From: Gloeophyllum trabeum ATCC 11539
Lineage: Eukaryota; Basidiomycota; Agaricomycetes; Gloeophyllales; Gloeophyllaceae
NCBI RefSeq assembly: GCF_000344685.1
Contig: NW_006920411.1
Location: forward strand, 914,129 to 978,128
Length of the DNA: 64,000 bases
Direction of reading: 5' to 3'
Part shown: positions 36,828-50,038 of the stretch, piece by piece
How positions within the stretch are numbered: position 1 is the first letter of the stretch
Layout: each line of letters starts with the position of its first letter
Notes under the pieces: generated by a model
Seen by the model: the letters and a program-made list of their open reading frames with translations, nothing else
What the model was told of the DNA's origin: nothing
The model's database searches: none
Program-made: the position numbers and the translations under genes

Positions 36828-38562
36828 GGACGATACGAAGTCGTGTTGGAAGACGATAGATGGCCGGCGCTTGCTCCGAGTTCAAAGACGGAATTATGTA
36901 TGTCACGGACAAAACGAGCCTTATATATAATCCATGCCCGCTAAGTTTAGAGGCAGTACTTGAGCGCACGCGAACCGTGCTATCCATGATCAGAGCCTCA
37001 CCCTCCACCGGGGATTCAGCGGTTTGCCGAGCAGGCGCTCATCGATGCATCACTGGCAGTAGAGGTGTACGCATCCATGGCTGTTACTCCCTCAAGGTAG
37101 GGCATACCCCTGATCAGCGCCAGCGCGACGGCGGCCTGCAACGTCGTAACTTGAAGTACCATCGCAAATGGACATGCTAGGAAAACTCGCAGGTCACCAT
37201 CAATATAGAGAAGGAAGGCGACAACCCATCTGGCGTTTGTAAGGTGACTTGAGATGAGCGATTCCCCTACCGGGCTGGTTATTAGGCTAGATACAAGCCT
37301 CCTCAATATCCAGTAAGTAGAGAGGCGATCAATGTTTGCGCATCGTTCGAGTTGCAATTGTGGCCGCGTCGGCCGCGTTGGAACTGCGCCCCGAGGATTT
37401 CGAACTGTGCTCAGGTGGCGTTTTCAGCACTGAGAAGAGGCGTGCTCAATTCTACAATTCGCCGCAAGTTGAATTCGGCCGTTCCCTCGAGCAATCCTTC
37501 GAGCAATAGTTCGCGCCAGGAATAGCTCAAGAAGTGATGCCGGAGATGGTCGAAGAGAGCCGAGCGGCTCGAACTTCAAAGTTTTGCAAAAGTTTTGCTA
37601 CGTCTCCTATGGCGGTCAATTGTTTACATCGGTCAGACGCGATGTGGTTTTGTTTATGTATCCATCCACCATCTGCCAGTGTCCTGTCTAGATTTCTAGG
37701 TCAGGTCTTACTAGACACCACAGTTGACTGCTGAGGCTTCTATTATTTTACATGTGACCTGCAGTCACCGTGACGCACAGCTTCGAAGGTATCGCGAATG
37801 GGCATGCCACTATCCTCAAGCAGCATGAATGCCTTAGCCAAACTGCGAGCACTCCGAGTCCTGACTTCTGACCTCGTCAACAGCACTGTCGAGGCAATAT
37901 AGACTTCCCGTCAGCGGCCGTATCGAGCAGCCACGGATATTGTCCCATGCTCCCTTTATCTTGGCATCCGACAATGGGCTGCTGTGGTACAGGCGGAGTG
38001 CCCTGATCTGCAGCACTCTGTGCTCCTCTGATATGTCGTAATCAGAAAAGGCATATATAAGCCCATTTCGTCCCAGATTTGGGCTGATCATGTGCTTTGA
38101 CTCCCAATCTAGTACTGACTGCTCTTTGTGCGGACATATCTGATCATAATAAAGGGAAGGAAGGCAATAAAAAGTCATAAGGACACATTTACGTCTCTTC
38201 CAATGCAGCAGATAGCTATGAACATCCCACAGACAGCAGAGCAAGTAAGTCCCGCCATAATCTAATCTACTGGCTACAGGTGAGCCAGGTCACGCTGCTC
38301 CAATTGCAACCTCTGCTCGATATTAATATTTTGTGTACAGTAAGCTCTCATGTCATCCAAGGCCGGGACCACCATCGTTTCGCGTTTGGTGACTTACCCT
38401 CCGCTTTCAAGTGTACTGGATGTGAGAATCTACGAATCGGAAGAGCCACGCATTCCCGCAGGTCGATCAGGTTGCAGCGCACATGAGCACCCCCTGCACT
38501 ACAAACTATGCTCAGTTGGCCGAAGCTAAACCATAAATACAGCGCTCTACAACTTGAGCGTA
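36828..38562. other. 1.7 kb intergenic, no recognised gene
   Basis: The boundary between accessory and housekeeping blocks. Minus-strand frames at 37016-37357 and 37834-38244 are open for over 110 codons. The former has a hydrophobic run (WVVAFLLYIDGDLRVFLACP), but I cannot link either to a family. Decayed cluster genes are possible. Confidence 0.35.
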
Positions 38563-41022
38563 CTAACGCCTAGGAATAGGACTCTTCTCCTCGTCGTCCT
38601 CATCCTCCCCTACCTCAAACACCGTCCGCTCCTCAGTATCCCCATCGACCTCCCTTTCTTTCCCCTTCCTGCGCCTGAAATCGTCGTCTTCCTGCGTCTG
38701 GTTCAGAGGGATGCTCTCCTCCGCCGTGCCCCCGAGCCCGATGTTGGGCAACCGGAGGCCCCTCCGGCGCCGGACGCGGCACCAGAAGAACGCGCCGAGC
38801 GCAAGAAGTATGAGGACCAGCACGACCGCCGCGGAGCCGGCATTGTAGTATGCTTCGACGAGACACAATACTAATCAGCCTCCGCTCCAGCCCAACCCAA
38901 GGGAGATGGTACTCACCCTCCCACATCGCCTTGTCCTGCTCGGGCGTCTTGCCGCCGGGTAGCGCGCTCGGCTCCGTCTCCTCGTCGACGACTGACAGCG
39001 CAGGCTTGTGCTCCTGCCCGACGGCGCTCGGTATGCGCGCGGTCCCATCCGCGAGCGCGGAGAAGTTGACGCGCATGAAGCGCAGCATCATGTCATGCGC
39101 GACGTGCGGCACGTCAAAGCCCACCATGTGCGACGCGTTGAAGATCTGTCGAGTAGCATGTTAGAGGGCGTGAAGGGTAGAAGCGCAAGGGGAGGCAGGC
39201 GTACCTTGGCGTAGGTCAGGTTCCTGGACGACACCCACGTCCCCGCCGGCTGTCCGTTCACGCTCCAGCTCTGCGTCTGGACCTTCTACTCACAACAACA
39301 CGTCACACCGAACCGCTTGTCAGCTCCAACCGTCACGGCAGCACGGAAAAACTCACCCCAAGCCCGCGCTCCCCGCCCCACTCCAGCTGCTGTATCAGCC
39401 CCTCGATGCCCACATAATTACATATAAAGTCCTGGTCGCCCGCGAAGAGCAGCACCTCCACCCGCTCGGTCACTTTTGGGAGGAGCGTGATGGACGATTG
39501 CGAGTTGCGATTGGACAGCTCCTGCCCGACGCGCCCGCGGCACTCGACCCAGGATTGCGCGTGCGCGGTGGCGTGCAGGGCTTGCACGACGTCTTGGCGC
39601 TAAAGAGTTCGGATAGGAAAAGACGAGATGAGGGCAGATGCAATGAGAGAGGACGTACGCCGAGGTAAGGAGTCACGTACTCCAGATCTGGCGGCCAGTT
39701 GAGCCCGCAGGCGGGCACGTCGTCTGTCAGGCGCACGTCATACACATTCACGCACTTGCCACTATGTGCGCGTCAACGTCAACTTCATTAGAATGAAAGA
39801 GATGGAAGTCCCACTCTTTTTGCCTTCCTTCGAGGACGGTGAGCATGACGCGCTCGCACATATCGACGTTGATCGGCTCGCGGTCGGTGATCTTGTCCAG
39901 CTCGGTCATGCACGCATCTGTGACTTCCTTTGCCCGTTTATAGTCCTATAACAAGTGATAAATGATATACACGTTACGTGACGTGGGTCAACGATGAAAG
40001 GAAAAGAACACACGTCGGAGTTGGGCTCGACAAGGCCGTGCTTGACGGCATAGTCAAGGTATGCAGGATACTGCCGCCGCGCATCAATCCACCCGTTACC
40101 AATGGCTGCGCCTTTGAAGGGGATGTTGAGGTTGGAGTTCAGGATCGCGTCAGCTATACCCAACCAATCGATTAGCGAGAAATACCTTGTATGGCGCGTA
40201 GTCTTACCAATGTAGGGAATGAATTGCCCCGCGTAGCTCTCGCCCGCTAGGTATGTCTGAAGAGCAGTGCATGAGGAATAAGAGGAAGAGTAGAGAAGCG
40301 GTGCACGCACGTCCATCTCCCGGTACTCGGGGAAAACGCGGTAGAACTGGCGCATAAACTGGACGACCTGGGCGCTTGCATCGGAGAGCTCGTGGACGTA
40401 GTGGTCGGTGCTTGTGTACGAGTACCCCGTGCCCGCGGGCTGGTCGACTGCACCGTCGAATGAGAGACTGGGCAGAGTGCAGTGAGGGAGAGTCAGACGC
40501 ACCGTATACGACGTGCGCGTATTCCTCCCAGCCGCCATCCATAACGTTTAGGTTGCCGTCCTTGTCCATCCGCCATGGGCCGATCTCCATCATCAGCCCG
40601 TCAAACGAGGAGCACCCTGGCCCGCCCTGTTTGCCATGTTACCCCGTTCCGTCAAAATGGAAGAGAGGCCAACGCACATTAAACCAAAATATAACACGCT
40701 CCTTGTCAGCGGTGCGTCGGGCCTTAGTGAGGACGAAGTACAGGTGGGCGGTAACGGCTGTGGGGGGAGCGGTGGCTGCTTCGGGGTCGGAGGGGAGGTG
40801 GCCGGCGTATATGTGCAGAGGGTGTGTGGGGTCTTGGCGGAGTCCTGGGAGGGTGTGTACATAGAAAGAGGCGGCGGATGGTACTGGCAATAATGCATGT
40901 TAATTCCAGGATAAATCAACGAAAGGGGTTAAGGACACACCGTCTGTTGGGGCTGCCGCTACACATATGCAGGCGAAGAATAAAGCTGCAGCCCTCCAGA
41001 AACCTCTACACCGCGCCAACAT
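38563..41022 (-). CDS. KEX1: Kex1-type serine carboxypeptidase (pheromone-processing, Golgi)
   Basis: Removes C-terminal Lys/Arg from precursors cut by Kex2 in the trans-Golgi. From 41022: signal peptide [21 protein letters not shown], then [33 protein letters not shown], and [20 protein letters not shown]. These are followed by [16 protein letters not shown] with the nucleophile Ser in [26 protein letters not shown], and [11 protein letters not shown] with the catalytic Asp. [12 protein letters not shown] then carries the catalytic His. Near the C-terminus a single helix ([20 protein letters not shown]) is followed by an acidic cytoplasmic tail ending SPIPRR, the Kex1 arrangement. About ten introns. 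GC-rich, regular housekeeping-style coding, unlike the flanking accessory region. Confidence 0.93.
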
Positions 41023-41273
41023 CCTGCTTTTGTAAAATATCCTCGAATGAACCGACCGAGCAGCGGCCTTGCAAGCGCACCGTGACGCGTCGGCAGCAGA
41101 TACCGCAGTAAGTGGTGGCTGTGCCGCCAGCAAGAGTTCTCGCCGGAAGCAATTGTCACACCACGTGGCTTACACAATCAGCAGCACCGCCACAGATACA
41201 CTCAGGCACGCTTGCGAGTCGTTCATAAGTCCGCACGCGATGTCGTGGACGTCGCACTTGGACGCCGACCACC

Positions 41274-42397
41274 ATGTTCGTGCTCGCCTGGCTCGCGCTC
41301 TTCCTCGCCGCGTGCGTCAACGGGCAGTATTTTTCTGAAGGATGGGCGCCCGGCCAGCCTGTCCCCTCTGCCGAGCCCGAGCCTGTCTTGCAGAGCTCGG
41401 GGTATGTCTCGCAAAAGCCTCGGGAACAAGCTCAAGGACCAGGTCAAGGCATCCTCGGTTCCCTAACAGGTTTGCTCGAGAAGGCAGGAATCAACGTCAC
41501 CGACAAACTCACAGCAGCATCGGGTCCCCTGTGGGACCCCCGCATCCCGCTGATTACGGACAACAATTACGAGGAGCTGGTGGTTCAAGAGGAAATGAGC
41601 GAGGAGGAAGCGGCGGAGAGGGTCTGGTTTATTGTCATGTATGTAGGCTCTGCACTTCAGTGTTACTATCAGCCCTCATATTTACCCGGTCTGGATTTCC
41701 AGCTCGGTCACCTCCGGTCAGTCCGAGGGGCTCTCCAAATACGCTGACGAAGCCTTCGACACCGCCTTCAACGAAACGCTCATTGCTGGCGACCTCCCAC
41801 ACGTTCGGTGGGGCCGCATCGACTACCTGAACGTCACCGGCATCACAACCCGTTGGAACGTCTGGACGTGCGTCCCCTCTCCCCTCATTAACCCTTCGCA
41901 CTAACCCCCTCTCTCATGTTAGCGCCCCTCTCTTCGTCATCCTCTCCGACCGCGGGTACACCCTCCGCTTCTACAGCCCGCGCACCCTCCGCCCGCACGC
42001 GCCCACGCTGCGCACGTACCTCCTCACGCATGCGTACCTGTCCACGCCTCCCTGGTCCTCGCCCTTCGCCCCGGGCGGGCCGCGCGCGTGGGTGCTCGAC
42101 TGGATCGCGCGGGTACTGACGGTCGTGTACGCGTACCTGGTGCGCGTCCCCCGCTGGCTGATGATGCTCGGAACGGGCATCAGTGGGAGTTTGATTTTGC
42201 AGCTGTTTCATCGCGGGCAGGGACAAGGGCAAGGGGAGAGAAGGACGCCATCGCAGGCGCAGAGAAGGGCGGTTGAGGAGAAGTCAAAGGAGGGCGAGTC
42301 GAAAGCGGAGGCGCAGGCAGTTTCGACAAGCGCCGCTCCGCAGTCTCCTGTCACACCGGGCAAAAAGGGGAAGGCACGCAAGGCAGGGAAGAACTAA
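41274..42397 (+). CDS. ER thioredoxin-like membrane protein, conserved fungal
   Basis: Begins with a signal peptide (MFVLAWLALFLAACVNG). The lumenal part includes LWDPRIPLITDNNYEELVVQ, ERVWFIVI and YADEAFDTAFNETL. HVRWGRIDYLNVTGITTRWN and APLFVILSDRGYTLRFYSP then give the beta-alpha pattern of a thioredoxin fold without a CxxC pair. A C-terminal helix (WLMMLGTGISGSLILQLF) precedes a Lys-rich tail ending GKARKAGKN. Three or four exons. It is divergent from KEX1, sharing a 250 bp promoter. Function is not assigned; a role in ER protein maturation is a guess from the fold and topology. Confidence 0.75.
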
Positions 42398-43200
42398 TGT
42401 TCATGATTATTAAATTTTGTAGACGAATCTCATATTGATGAAGTATCGCCCTCATGCTCGTTCATGTGAGACACATTGATACGAGCCTCGATATCTCCTT
42501 TGACTAATGAAGCCATACATTGTTCGCAAATTCTTTCCAGCGGGCTGATGTTGTTTGTCTCTCGCAGTCACATTGTCGTCGACCCAGTTCGAGGATTCAC
42601 TCCTGAAACCGGAGAACCTATCAATCCTGAGTTCAGACTCGCAAATTCTAGTCTTTCATGCCTTATAGACAGGATCGCATGCATATCAACTGTATATCGA
42701 GAAGACGCTGTTTACAAGTCTACTCCTTGGTGCATCTCATGCCCAGCTTCTCTCAAACAACTAGCAAATTGGGCAATCGTGCGCCCACGGCGTCGAGTCT
42801 CACACCTTGAATATTCGAATGCCCTGCTCCCAGACTTCTACAGCGTCTCTTACGATAGTACAGCGCTCAACTGCGTTGGATACCTTGCTCGACACGAAGA
42901 CACCTTTGAGTGTTAAGCCAATCAAGTACCACGGCAAGCATTGCCACGATGCCGCGGAGACCTCAGTCACAACGAGTTACCACTTGAAAGTGAGTATGCT
43001 GGATCGCGCAGATGCACACGTTACAGGGAATAAATCAATATATGAGGATCATAGACGCTGGAAGTACTTGAGCTGGGGATATCACGATACAATACATCTA
43101 TAGCTCATACTAGTGTAAGTCCGGATCATGAGTGGATTCTATGGATATTCTTCTATCACGCATTTAGAACTGCCATGTCCTGGGAGTCGCAAGGGAATCT
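42398..43200. other. 0.8 kb intergenic, no recognised gene
   Basis: A plus-strand frame is open at 42476-42916 (146 codons) and overlaps a minus-strand stretch with protein-like wording, broken by stops. Neither is recognisable. Confidence 0.35.
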
Positions 43201-45360
43201 CTATGAGACAGCAAATTTTGACTTAGCTCGGAGTCGTTCCCCCATTTTCGCAAATATGAATCTTGTGAAACGCGAACTGAGCGATCGTCCACAAAGCCGA
43301 GAAAGGAAATTCACGCACGGTAATGGACATGCGAGGGCTGTCAATCCTGCAAGGAGCCCCAAGGCTCCTTCCGTCCCGAGCACGCTACACAGCTGCTTCG
43401 CAAACAGTGGAAAGATAGCCGCAAATGTGAGTCTGAGCGCCGCATTGCTCGCCAACGCGGACGCTGCGCAGTGACGATATGAAGCAACGAGATAAGTGAA
43501 AGTGGAAGTAAACATGTAGACGATGCCAGTGCCGAAAGGGATCGAAGCTAGAATCGGCAGGACTGGCGTAATATTCGGGGAAGCAGTAAGGGCCATGACC
43601 AGTAGCGCTTGACGAGACGAGTTTAGGACGTAGTCCAAGTCACAGACAGATCACATACCGCAAGGCACCAAGATCCCCCCGACCTGACCCATGGTGAGAA
43701 GACTCTCTGGTGCGACGGCACCGGCATGCCGAGCGGACCTACGGGCCTCGAGTCTGTGCATGGCGGGAGCAAACGATAAGTGAGTTTCCCGGACACTCTT
43801 TGCCGAAGGACATGAACTTTACCGGTTCCACCAGGGTTGAGTGCAGAGACTGATCAACATGCCCAGTCCCAAGGCCAAAAAGGTAAAACTAGTGCTTTGC
43901 ATATCGTATCCGTGCCCGTTTTCGAAAATGATGGGAAAGACTTGGAATGTAAGATACAGGATCCCGAGGACGAGGGCATTCCTGTGATCTAATGAGTTCG
44001 TGGCCACGGACACGACATCGCGGAGTCTCGTACCATAGGTCCAAGAGTAAAACCATTCGTTCATGTAGTAACAGTTCTGGTGCAGTCTTAGTATGATATC
44101 GCACGTTGGAGTGAGGTGAAATCTACCGAAAGGTTTGATGCAGCTTTGGAGCACAGCTTGAATCACGGAGTGCTCCGTCTGGATCCCCTGCAATTTCCCA
44201 GTATAACCTTCGCTCTCTTCCTGTCTTTGCAATCTTGGAGAAGTCTCAACGTGAAACGCATTCTGCGCTGCGGAGATATGCACTTACCGTGCGGCCTTTC
44301 TCTTCATAAGCGTAGGCACATGCGTTTCGGGCACGAACTGGATATGTATTCCCCGTTCAATTGAAATCGGGTAGATTTGCGTGAGCACGTACAAGGACAA
44401 GGCATAGAAGCTGGATCAATTCCCATAGGAGTTGAACATAGTATGTCCAGTGCCAGTTGAGGTGCTTTTCGTCACCATCAGATCTTACATCCTGCGCACA
44501 GGGGCGGAGAGAGCATGGCACCTACCTGGTTTATCGCCCTAGAAACAAAGTGGGATATTTTCTGAGACTGGGAAATTGCACGGAGTGCATTTACACTCAC
44601 CCACTGATCGCGGGACCGAGTACAGGACCGATGAAGGGACAAAGAGTATAGACAGCCATTGGTCTATGAATAATTGATAAGACGGCGGTAAATAGTGAAG
44701 AGACAACCTACGTAGCAAGCGAAGAGTCGCCAAAGAGGTCGCTGAGGGATCCACCGGCAACAGTCAAAAGAGCGGATCCTGCAAAACCACTCCAAAATCG
44801 AAAGAGTAGATGAACAGCTAGTGCAATGTAGGCAAGTTCAATTATGTTAGACTGAGATAGATTAAGCTCACCAGCGTTGGGCGCGAAAGCGACAGGGAAC
44901 GTCGTAAGCCAAAAGCAGGTATAGGATATCCAGTACACTATATTACGACCATAGAATTCGGACAGTGGGCCGAGCAGAAGAGGACCAACACCAAGGCCTT
45001 CAGAGAATAAACTGATGCTCAAGATGGATACCTCGGGAGAGATGTGGAATTGGTGCTGTATTCCTTCCTCCGTGAAAGGAGCCTAAGTACGTCGTGAGCA
45101 CACTCTCGCAGTAGACTGCAGACCATGCTTACAACTCCCGAGTTGCAGGTCACGCACAAAGCAGAGGTACTGATAATGAGTACGAGAACCCACTTGTGCG
45201 TCAAAGACATATTTTTGGGGTCTTCACTGGATTCAAGCTGGGTGGCAGCCAAATGTATGGTCAGTTCTTTCCGGCATACCGATGGAGGCACGCATGGATC
45301 GACAGGAGTGGCAGATCTAGTGGTATCTGCAGGTGGATAATCGGCTGGAGTTGCAGGCAT
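43201..45360 (-). CDS. MFS transporter, DHA1 (polyamine/drug exporter) type
   Basis: Twelve-helix proton antiporter. From 45360: a polar N-terminal tail, then HKWVLVLIISTSALCVTCNSG (helix 1), LSISLFSEGLGVGPLLLGPL followed by SEFYGRNIVYWISY (motif A region), and RFWSGFAGSALLTVAGGSLSDLF. Then comes YTLCPFIGPVLGPAISG, the DHA1 antiporter motif. Later helices include FQVFPIIFENGHGYDMQS, FLALGLGMLISLCTQPW, PFGTGIVYMFTSTFTYLVA and FAAIFPLFAKQL. About 500 residues with numerous small introns. It could export a toxic cluster product, but it sits within the conserved block, so a general exporter is equally likely. Confidence 0.85.
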
Positions 45361-45724
45361 GTAGAAGGTATGCTTGAAGGCAGTACCAGTTGCGGTTCAC
45401 ATCGGACGCATGGTATATATACCGAGAATTGGGAAATGAAACGGCAAGCCATGACAGAAGACTATGGAGCACTCGGACAGGAACCAACGAGAAACATATC
45501 TATGCATATAACGGTCAATATCACTTCCGTGAGCCTGGCCGAGAACATAAAAATACAGCATACCTCTAGAACACAGACTAGACGGTGGTGGCTAAGGCTG
45601 GACTGCTGGATCGCCACCACGATATTGAAACTCCGACTTACATAATCGAACTTGGATTACACGATCTTTCCTTGTCCTTTCATTCGGTTCGTTGTGGTCG
45701 TCTACACCAAGTCTACACTGTACC
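45361..45724. promoter_or_regulatory. Divergent promoter between MFS transporter and U1-C
   Basis: A 0.36 kb gap between two start codons facing apart. No specific site recognised. Confidence 0.5.
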
Positions 45725-46639
45725 ATGCCTGTACGTTTGACGCGGCTTTCTTTCTCAGTTCTATTATAATCACTGAATCCCATCCAGAAACACTACTGCG
45801 ATTACTGTGATGTCTTCTTGACTCACGACTCGGCTTCGGGTAAGTACATCTTGTCTAGATGGACCAGCTGAAGTTCACCCGCTCTCTTTCTTAGTGCGTA
45901 AAGCCCATAATAGCGGGCGTAATCACCTTGCAAATGTTCGGGACTACTATGCCTGTACGTGAACTGTATTGAGCCAGCAGTCGCGCGCTAACCTGCAGCA
46001 TAGCCCTCGGTCACGACAAGGCGCAGAGTATAATTGACCAGATCACAGCCGCCTATGAATCGAGCGGTGGACCTCCGCCTGGTGGGTTTGGGTTTGGGCC
46101 GCAGCACTTGGGGCCACCTGCGCCGTTCGCTGGCCCCCCTGGCTTCGGCGGCCCCCCTCCAGGTTTCGGGGGGCCTCCCCCCGGTTTCGGTGGACGTACG
46201 TCTGGTCGCTATTGTATTTATTGTATCGTCACTAACACTTCTCTAGCCCGGCCTCCCTTCCCTCCCGGGCCTGGTTTCCCGCCTATGGGTGCACCTGGTG
46301 CACCTCCATTCCCTCCAAGTATGCCTCCCCCAGGAATGGCCGGCCCTCCCGGCGCAGGTAAGTAAATCCAAATTACACGGCGCTAGGTAGTTTCTCAAGT
46401 TGCATGGATCAGGACCACCTCCGTTCGCACCGAATGCTCAAGGTCTTTCAGGCGGTCCTCCTCCCTTCCCTCCCAATTTTCAATCGCCCCCTCCTGGCCA
46501 AGGACCTCCGGGTGGGAACTTCGGTAACGCCCCATTTAATGGACCAGGTCAGTCACAGGGCCCACCTTCCGCTTCGAGTGGACCTCCTGGCCCGGGCGGT
46601 ATACATCCTGACCGTCTCAGAATGATGAACGGGAGGTGA
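45725..46639 (+). CDS. YHC1: U1 small nuclear ribonucleoprotein C (U1-C)
   Basis: Component of the U1 snRNP that stabilises pairing with the 5' splice site. The first exon encodes only Met-Pro and is followed by a 59 bp intron. The zinc finger reads KHYCDYCDVFLTHDSAS..RKAHNSGRNH, a C2H2 finger of the U1-C type, then YYALGHDKAQSIIDQITAAYESS. After this comes a long Pro/Gly-rich tail with GGPPPGFGG repeats, typical for the family, ending RLRMMNGR. At least five introns. Housekeeping gene, convergent with GRR1. Confidence 0.93.
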
Positions 46640-47143
46640 AGTATTACGTGGCGGGTGCATTCCTTCTCATCCACCCTTTGAGCCTGCGGTGCGCTCCTAC
46701 ATTGCGACCTTGCAAGCTTAACGACGTGCAATTTCTTGATATCTTCACAGGATAGTAGTGAGTCTCATGTCGGCAGGTAAATGGTTTTATGACATGCGGT
46801 GAATAAAAGTCGTATATTTCCTGTCTTATTTCTTTCCATATTGATATCCACTGCGGCACTTGGCTCGTAGTCGGGCGATTGTGGATGTCCATCGTGGTGA
46901 CCATGACCCATCGTCTATCGGGTATCCCATTGCATTGGACGTGCTCATGTCGGCGAAATTATTCTGGGACCCTGTCAGTTGAGTACGGTAAGGTCCAACG
47001 ACATCCAGTTATGCCACACTCCATAATGAGACAAAAAAAAAACAGTATCTCAACAGATAGTCGGACATTATACGCGACAAGTACATCATAGTACTCTCCA
47101 ACCCTATAGCTCCGACGGGTACGTGCAACGTCACAACCTTCGT
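46640..47143. other. Region between convergent U1-C and GRR1 genes
   Basis: Both 3' flanks meet here. An A10-type run lies near 47034-47043. No gene recognised. Confidence 0.45.
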
Positions 47144-50038
47144 CTATGGTCGGGTAGAGGAAGAAGTGCGCGGCGAGACTATGTCTCGGCTGCTGGATCC
47201 TGAGTTGTGGCCGTGGCCGAAAAGGAAAGAGCTAGCATAATGTTCTGCGGCATTGAGAGTATTGCGGAAGGTCCTCTTCATGCTGCGGCCTCTGCTCTCC
47301 GACGTCATGTTAGAGTTATGGAGTCCGATAGTAAAGGAGTCACTGCTACCATTACCGACTCTGTCTCTACCACTTTGCTGGAATTCCAACGCATCTTCCA
47401 CGACGATGAGTGAACGGAGCTGTCCAGCGGGCTGGATAGAGTTCGATCTGGAGGCCGAGGTCCGGATACGTCTCGAATCCACAGGCGGAACCGCGTAACC
47501 TCGACCAGATTCTGTCGCAGCATGGAAATCAGATTGGCGATCATGATTTTGTGTGGAACCGCTGTAATCTCTGGTTACTTGGGAAGAGGAAGAGGAGCTC
47601 CGTGCATCCTGCATCGGGGTTAGGTGAGGGCCCGCATTCATCTCGGCAGCCCACGCCGCAGATGATGCGTATCTAGGACCGGAGCCATGCAAAGCAGCCC
47701 GACTAGTGCTCGGTTCGAAATCCGTTCCTCGTCCGTGGCCAATTTCTGCGAAAACGAGATCGGGGGTAAGAACACCGTCACCCCGTCTAATGTGGGGGTC
47801 CGTAGAAGAACCAGCGGATGCGGGATCGGAGCTGGCGCTGGGGTCCAAGCGGTCATACGTTCTGAAGAAGGCCGCTCCGTTCCCTACGGAGCTGCCTTCA
47901 CTGCGCGCCGGCGATGTCGGCGCTGAGGATTCGATGATTGGTTGTTGTCCAAAAGCAGTCGGAGGGCGGCGGCCTAGATTAGGGGCAAGAGTTTGGAAGG
48001 AGCTGGATGGTAGAGTCGCTGAATCCTGGTACGGTTGAGCGATGCCGTTTTGATGCGGTGGTCGATAACGATAGTCTCCGGCGTCAATTGGAACGGAAAG
48101 TCGTTGAACACTCCTTCTCCCATAGAACTCGTCGTCATCCTCTTCGTCTTCTTCTTCGGCATCGTCTGCGTCGACGCCGCTGTACCCGATAGTTCTGACA
48201 TCCTCATCGTCCTCGCCTTCACCACTATAGCTAGTTTCGCCGTCTGTGATTGTGTTGAAGAGGGCAGTCAAATAATCCCGTAATTGCGAGATTCCCTTCC
48301 CAGAATAAACGCAGAACTGATCGCGCTGCGTCTGGTTGAATTCCTAAGTATTCGATTAGCAGGTGGAAAGGTGCCACTCGAGGGCCTGAACGTACTTGGG
48401 GCGGTACTCGGCAAAACCTCTGCAACTCGCTACGCCTGAAACTGGGAATACCAGTGAGACTCAAATGTGTCAGCTTCCTTAGCCGCTGCAGAAGGAAATG
48501 TATGGCTATAACGCTGATCTGTTCACAGTAACTCAGATGGATTCGCTCCAGAGTGGCATGCCGGTCAGCCAACGCGTAGATCGCTTCGTCGGTGAGGTTA
48601 TGGACTCGGACGAGACCGATCCGCCTGAGTTTCTGCAATGTCGACAATTCGAACACCGACAGATCCGTCAGGTGAGTACAATCTATGTTAGGTTAGAACA
48701 GCACAGACACACAGGACAGAACGACGTACTGGCAAGATCGATGTATCTGAGCCGCGTGCAACTTCTTGCTAGCATCTTGACCCCCTTATCTGTGATATTA
48801 GAAGCGTGGCCAAGGTGCAAGTAGTGCAGTTGCTTTCCCAGCTTGCATATACTTTCGACCCCAACATCAGTGATCTGTGTCGATTTGGCCAGCACAAGAT
48901 TCCGAATCTTAGGCGCAACGGCAATAATTCCTGCGAGCGCGGTGTCAGTAATACGAGCGCATGCCGTAAGATCAAGCATTCGGAGGTGGTCGAATGAATG
49001 CGGTAAATGTAAAGGTGGCAGTATTTCGGCGGGAGAGGGACGCGGGAAAGGGGTAACGGTGGGTCCATCTTGGGCGATGGTGACAGGTGGGGCGGGGAAC
49101 GCTGCATCGGTGAGCTCGACACACTGGGACAACCTCATCTCGCGCATTTGCAACGAATACATCCAGATATCCCTAACGCCTACATCCGAGATAAGCTTGC
49201 AACCGTTGAGGTCGATCTCCAATAGTAGTGGGCAATGCTTCGCCAGCATCGACACTGCGTCATCAGTTAGAGTCTCGAGTCCACTGAGCTTGACCCGACG
49301 GAGTAGTTTGCAATGTCTGGCCAGCGCCAATATCCCTTTGTTCGTCACTTGCTTGCATCCCCCGAGGTTGATACCTTGCAAACGCGAACAAGCGGACGCC
49401 AACGCCACCACGGTACGATCGCTCGCGTCTGCGACACCAGTGAGATCTACCGCGACGAGATTGGGACACGAAGGTAACACCCTAGAGAGGGCAGTGTCCG
49501 ATACACTGGTACAATTAACGAGCGTGAGGCGCTCGAGGCGAGAGCATTGGGCGAAGCGGGAGAATATAGCATCTGTGAGTTCCGCACCAAGGGATAGGAA
49601 GTTCAGCCGACGTATGAAGCGTACGTAGGTGAATGACTGATTGGAAGAGGTTATAACGCGAATCAACTTGACAAGGGTAGAGAGGGTTGTGAAGGACGGT
49701 TTATGCCATAGAAGCTCCACCGAACATTCTGCCCACCCGCGAGAGACGAGCATAGCGTGATACAGGTCTCGAGGAGAGTGAAGGTGGCGGAGGACCTGAA
49801 TGAGGAGTTCTGGTGGTAGTTGACTTGCTATGGATAACGCAGCCGCCTTCGGACGGTTCTCGATTGGAAGAAAGCTTGACCTCGATGACCATTGAGCAGG
49901 ACCGATCGCGACTGCATCAGTTGTGGCGAAGAAGGTGGACTGATTGATGTCGTCCTCATCATTGTCGGAAAAAGAGGTCGATGACTGAGCTGGGGAGGCC
50001 CGCGAATACACGGCTTTCGATGTCTTGCGCGCCATCAT
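47144..50038 (-). CDS. GRR1: SCF ubiquitin ligase F-box/LRR protein Grr1
   Basis: Substrate receptor of the SCF complex, linked to nutrient sensing and G1 cyclin turnover. From 50038: MMARKTSKAVYS, an acidic Ser-rich leader, then an F-box (LPPELLIQVLRHLHSPRDL..VSRGWAECSVELLW). At least ten cysteine-containing leucine-rich repeats follow (CSRLERLTLVNCTSVSDTAL, CPLLLEIDLNGCKLISDVGV, RITDTALAGIIAVAPKIRNL, ERIHLSYCEQISVIAI). The C-terminal 375 residues are low-complexity, with an acidic block (EEEDEEDDDEFYGRR) and Ser/Arg-rich ending. One intron lies near 48650-48690 and another near 48300-48350. The frame extends upstream to 50140, but the MMARK start fits better because the upstream residues are basic and unconserved in look. 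Confidence 0.92.

Noticed and set aside
41274..42397. CCDC47/PAT10 ER protein
   Set aside because: Topology is similar, but the central part reads as a thioredoxin-like fold and lacks wording I associate with that family.
48843..49628. 261-codon plus-strand frame inside GRR1
   Set aside because: Antisense shadow of the leucine-rich repeat coding sequence.
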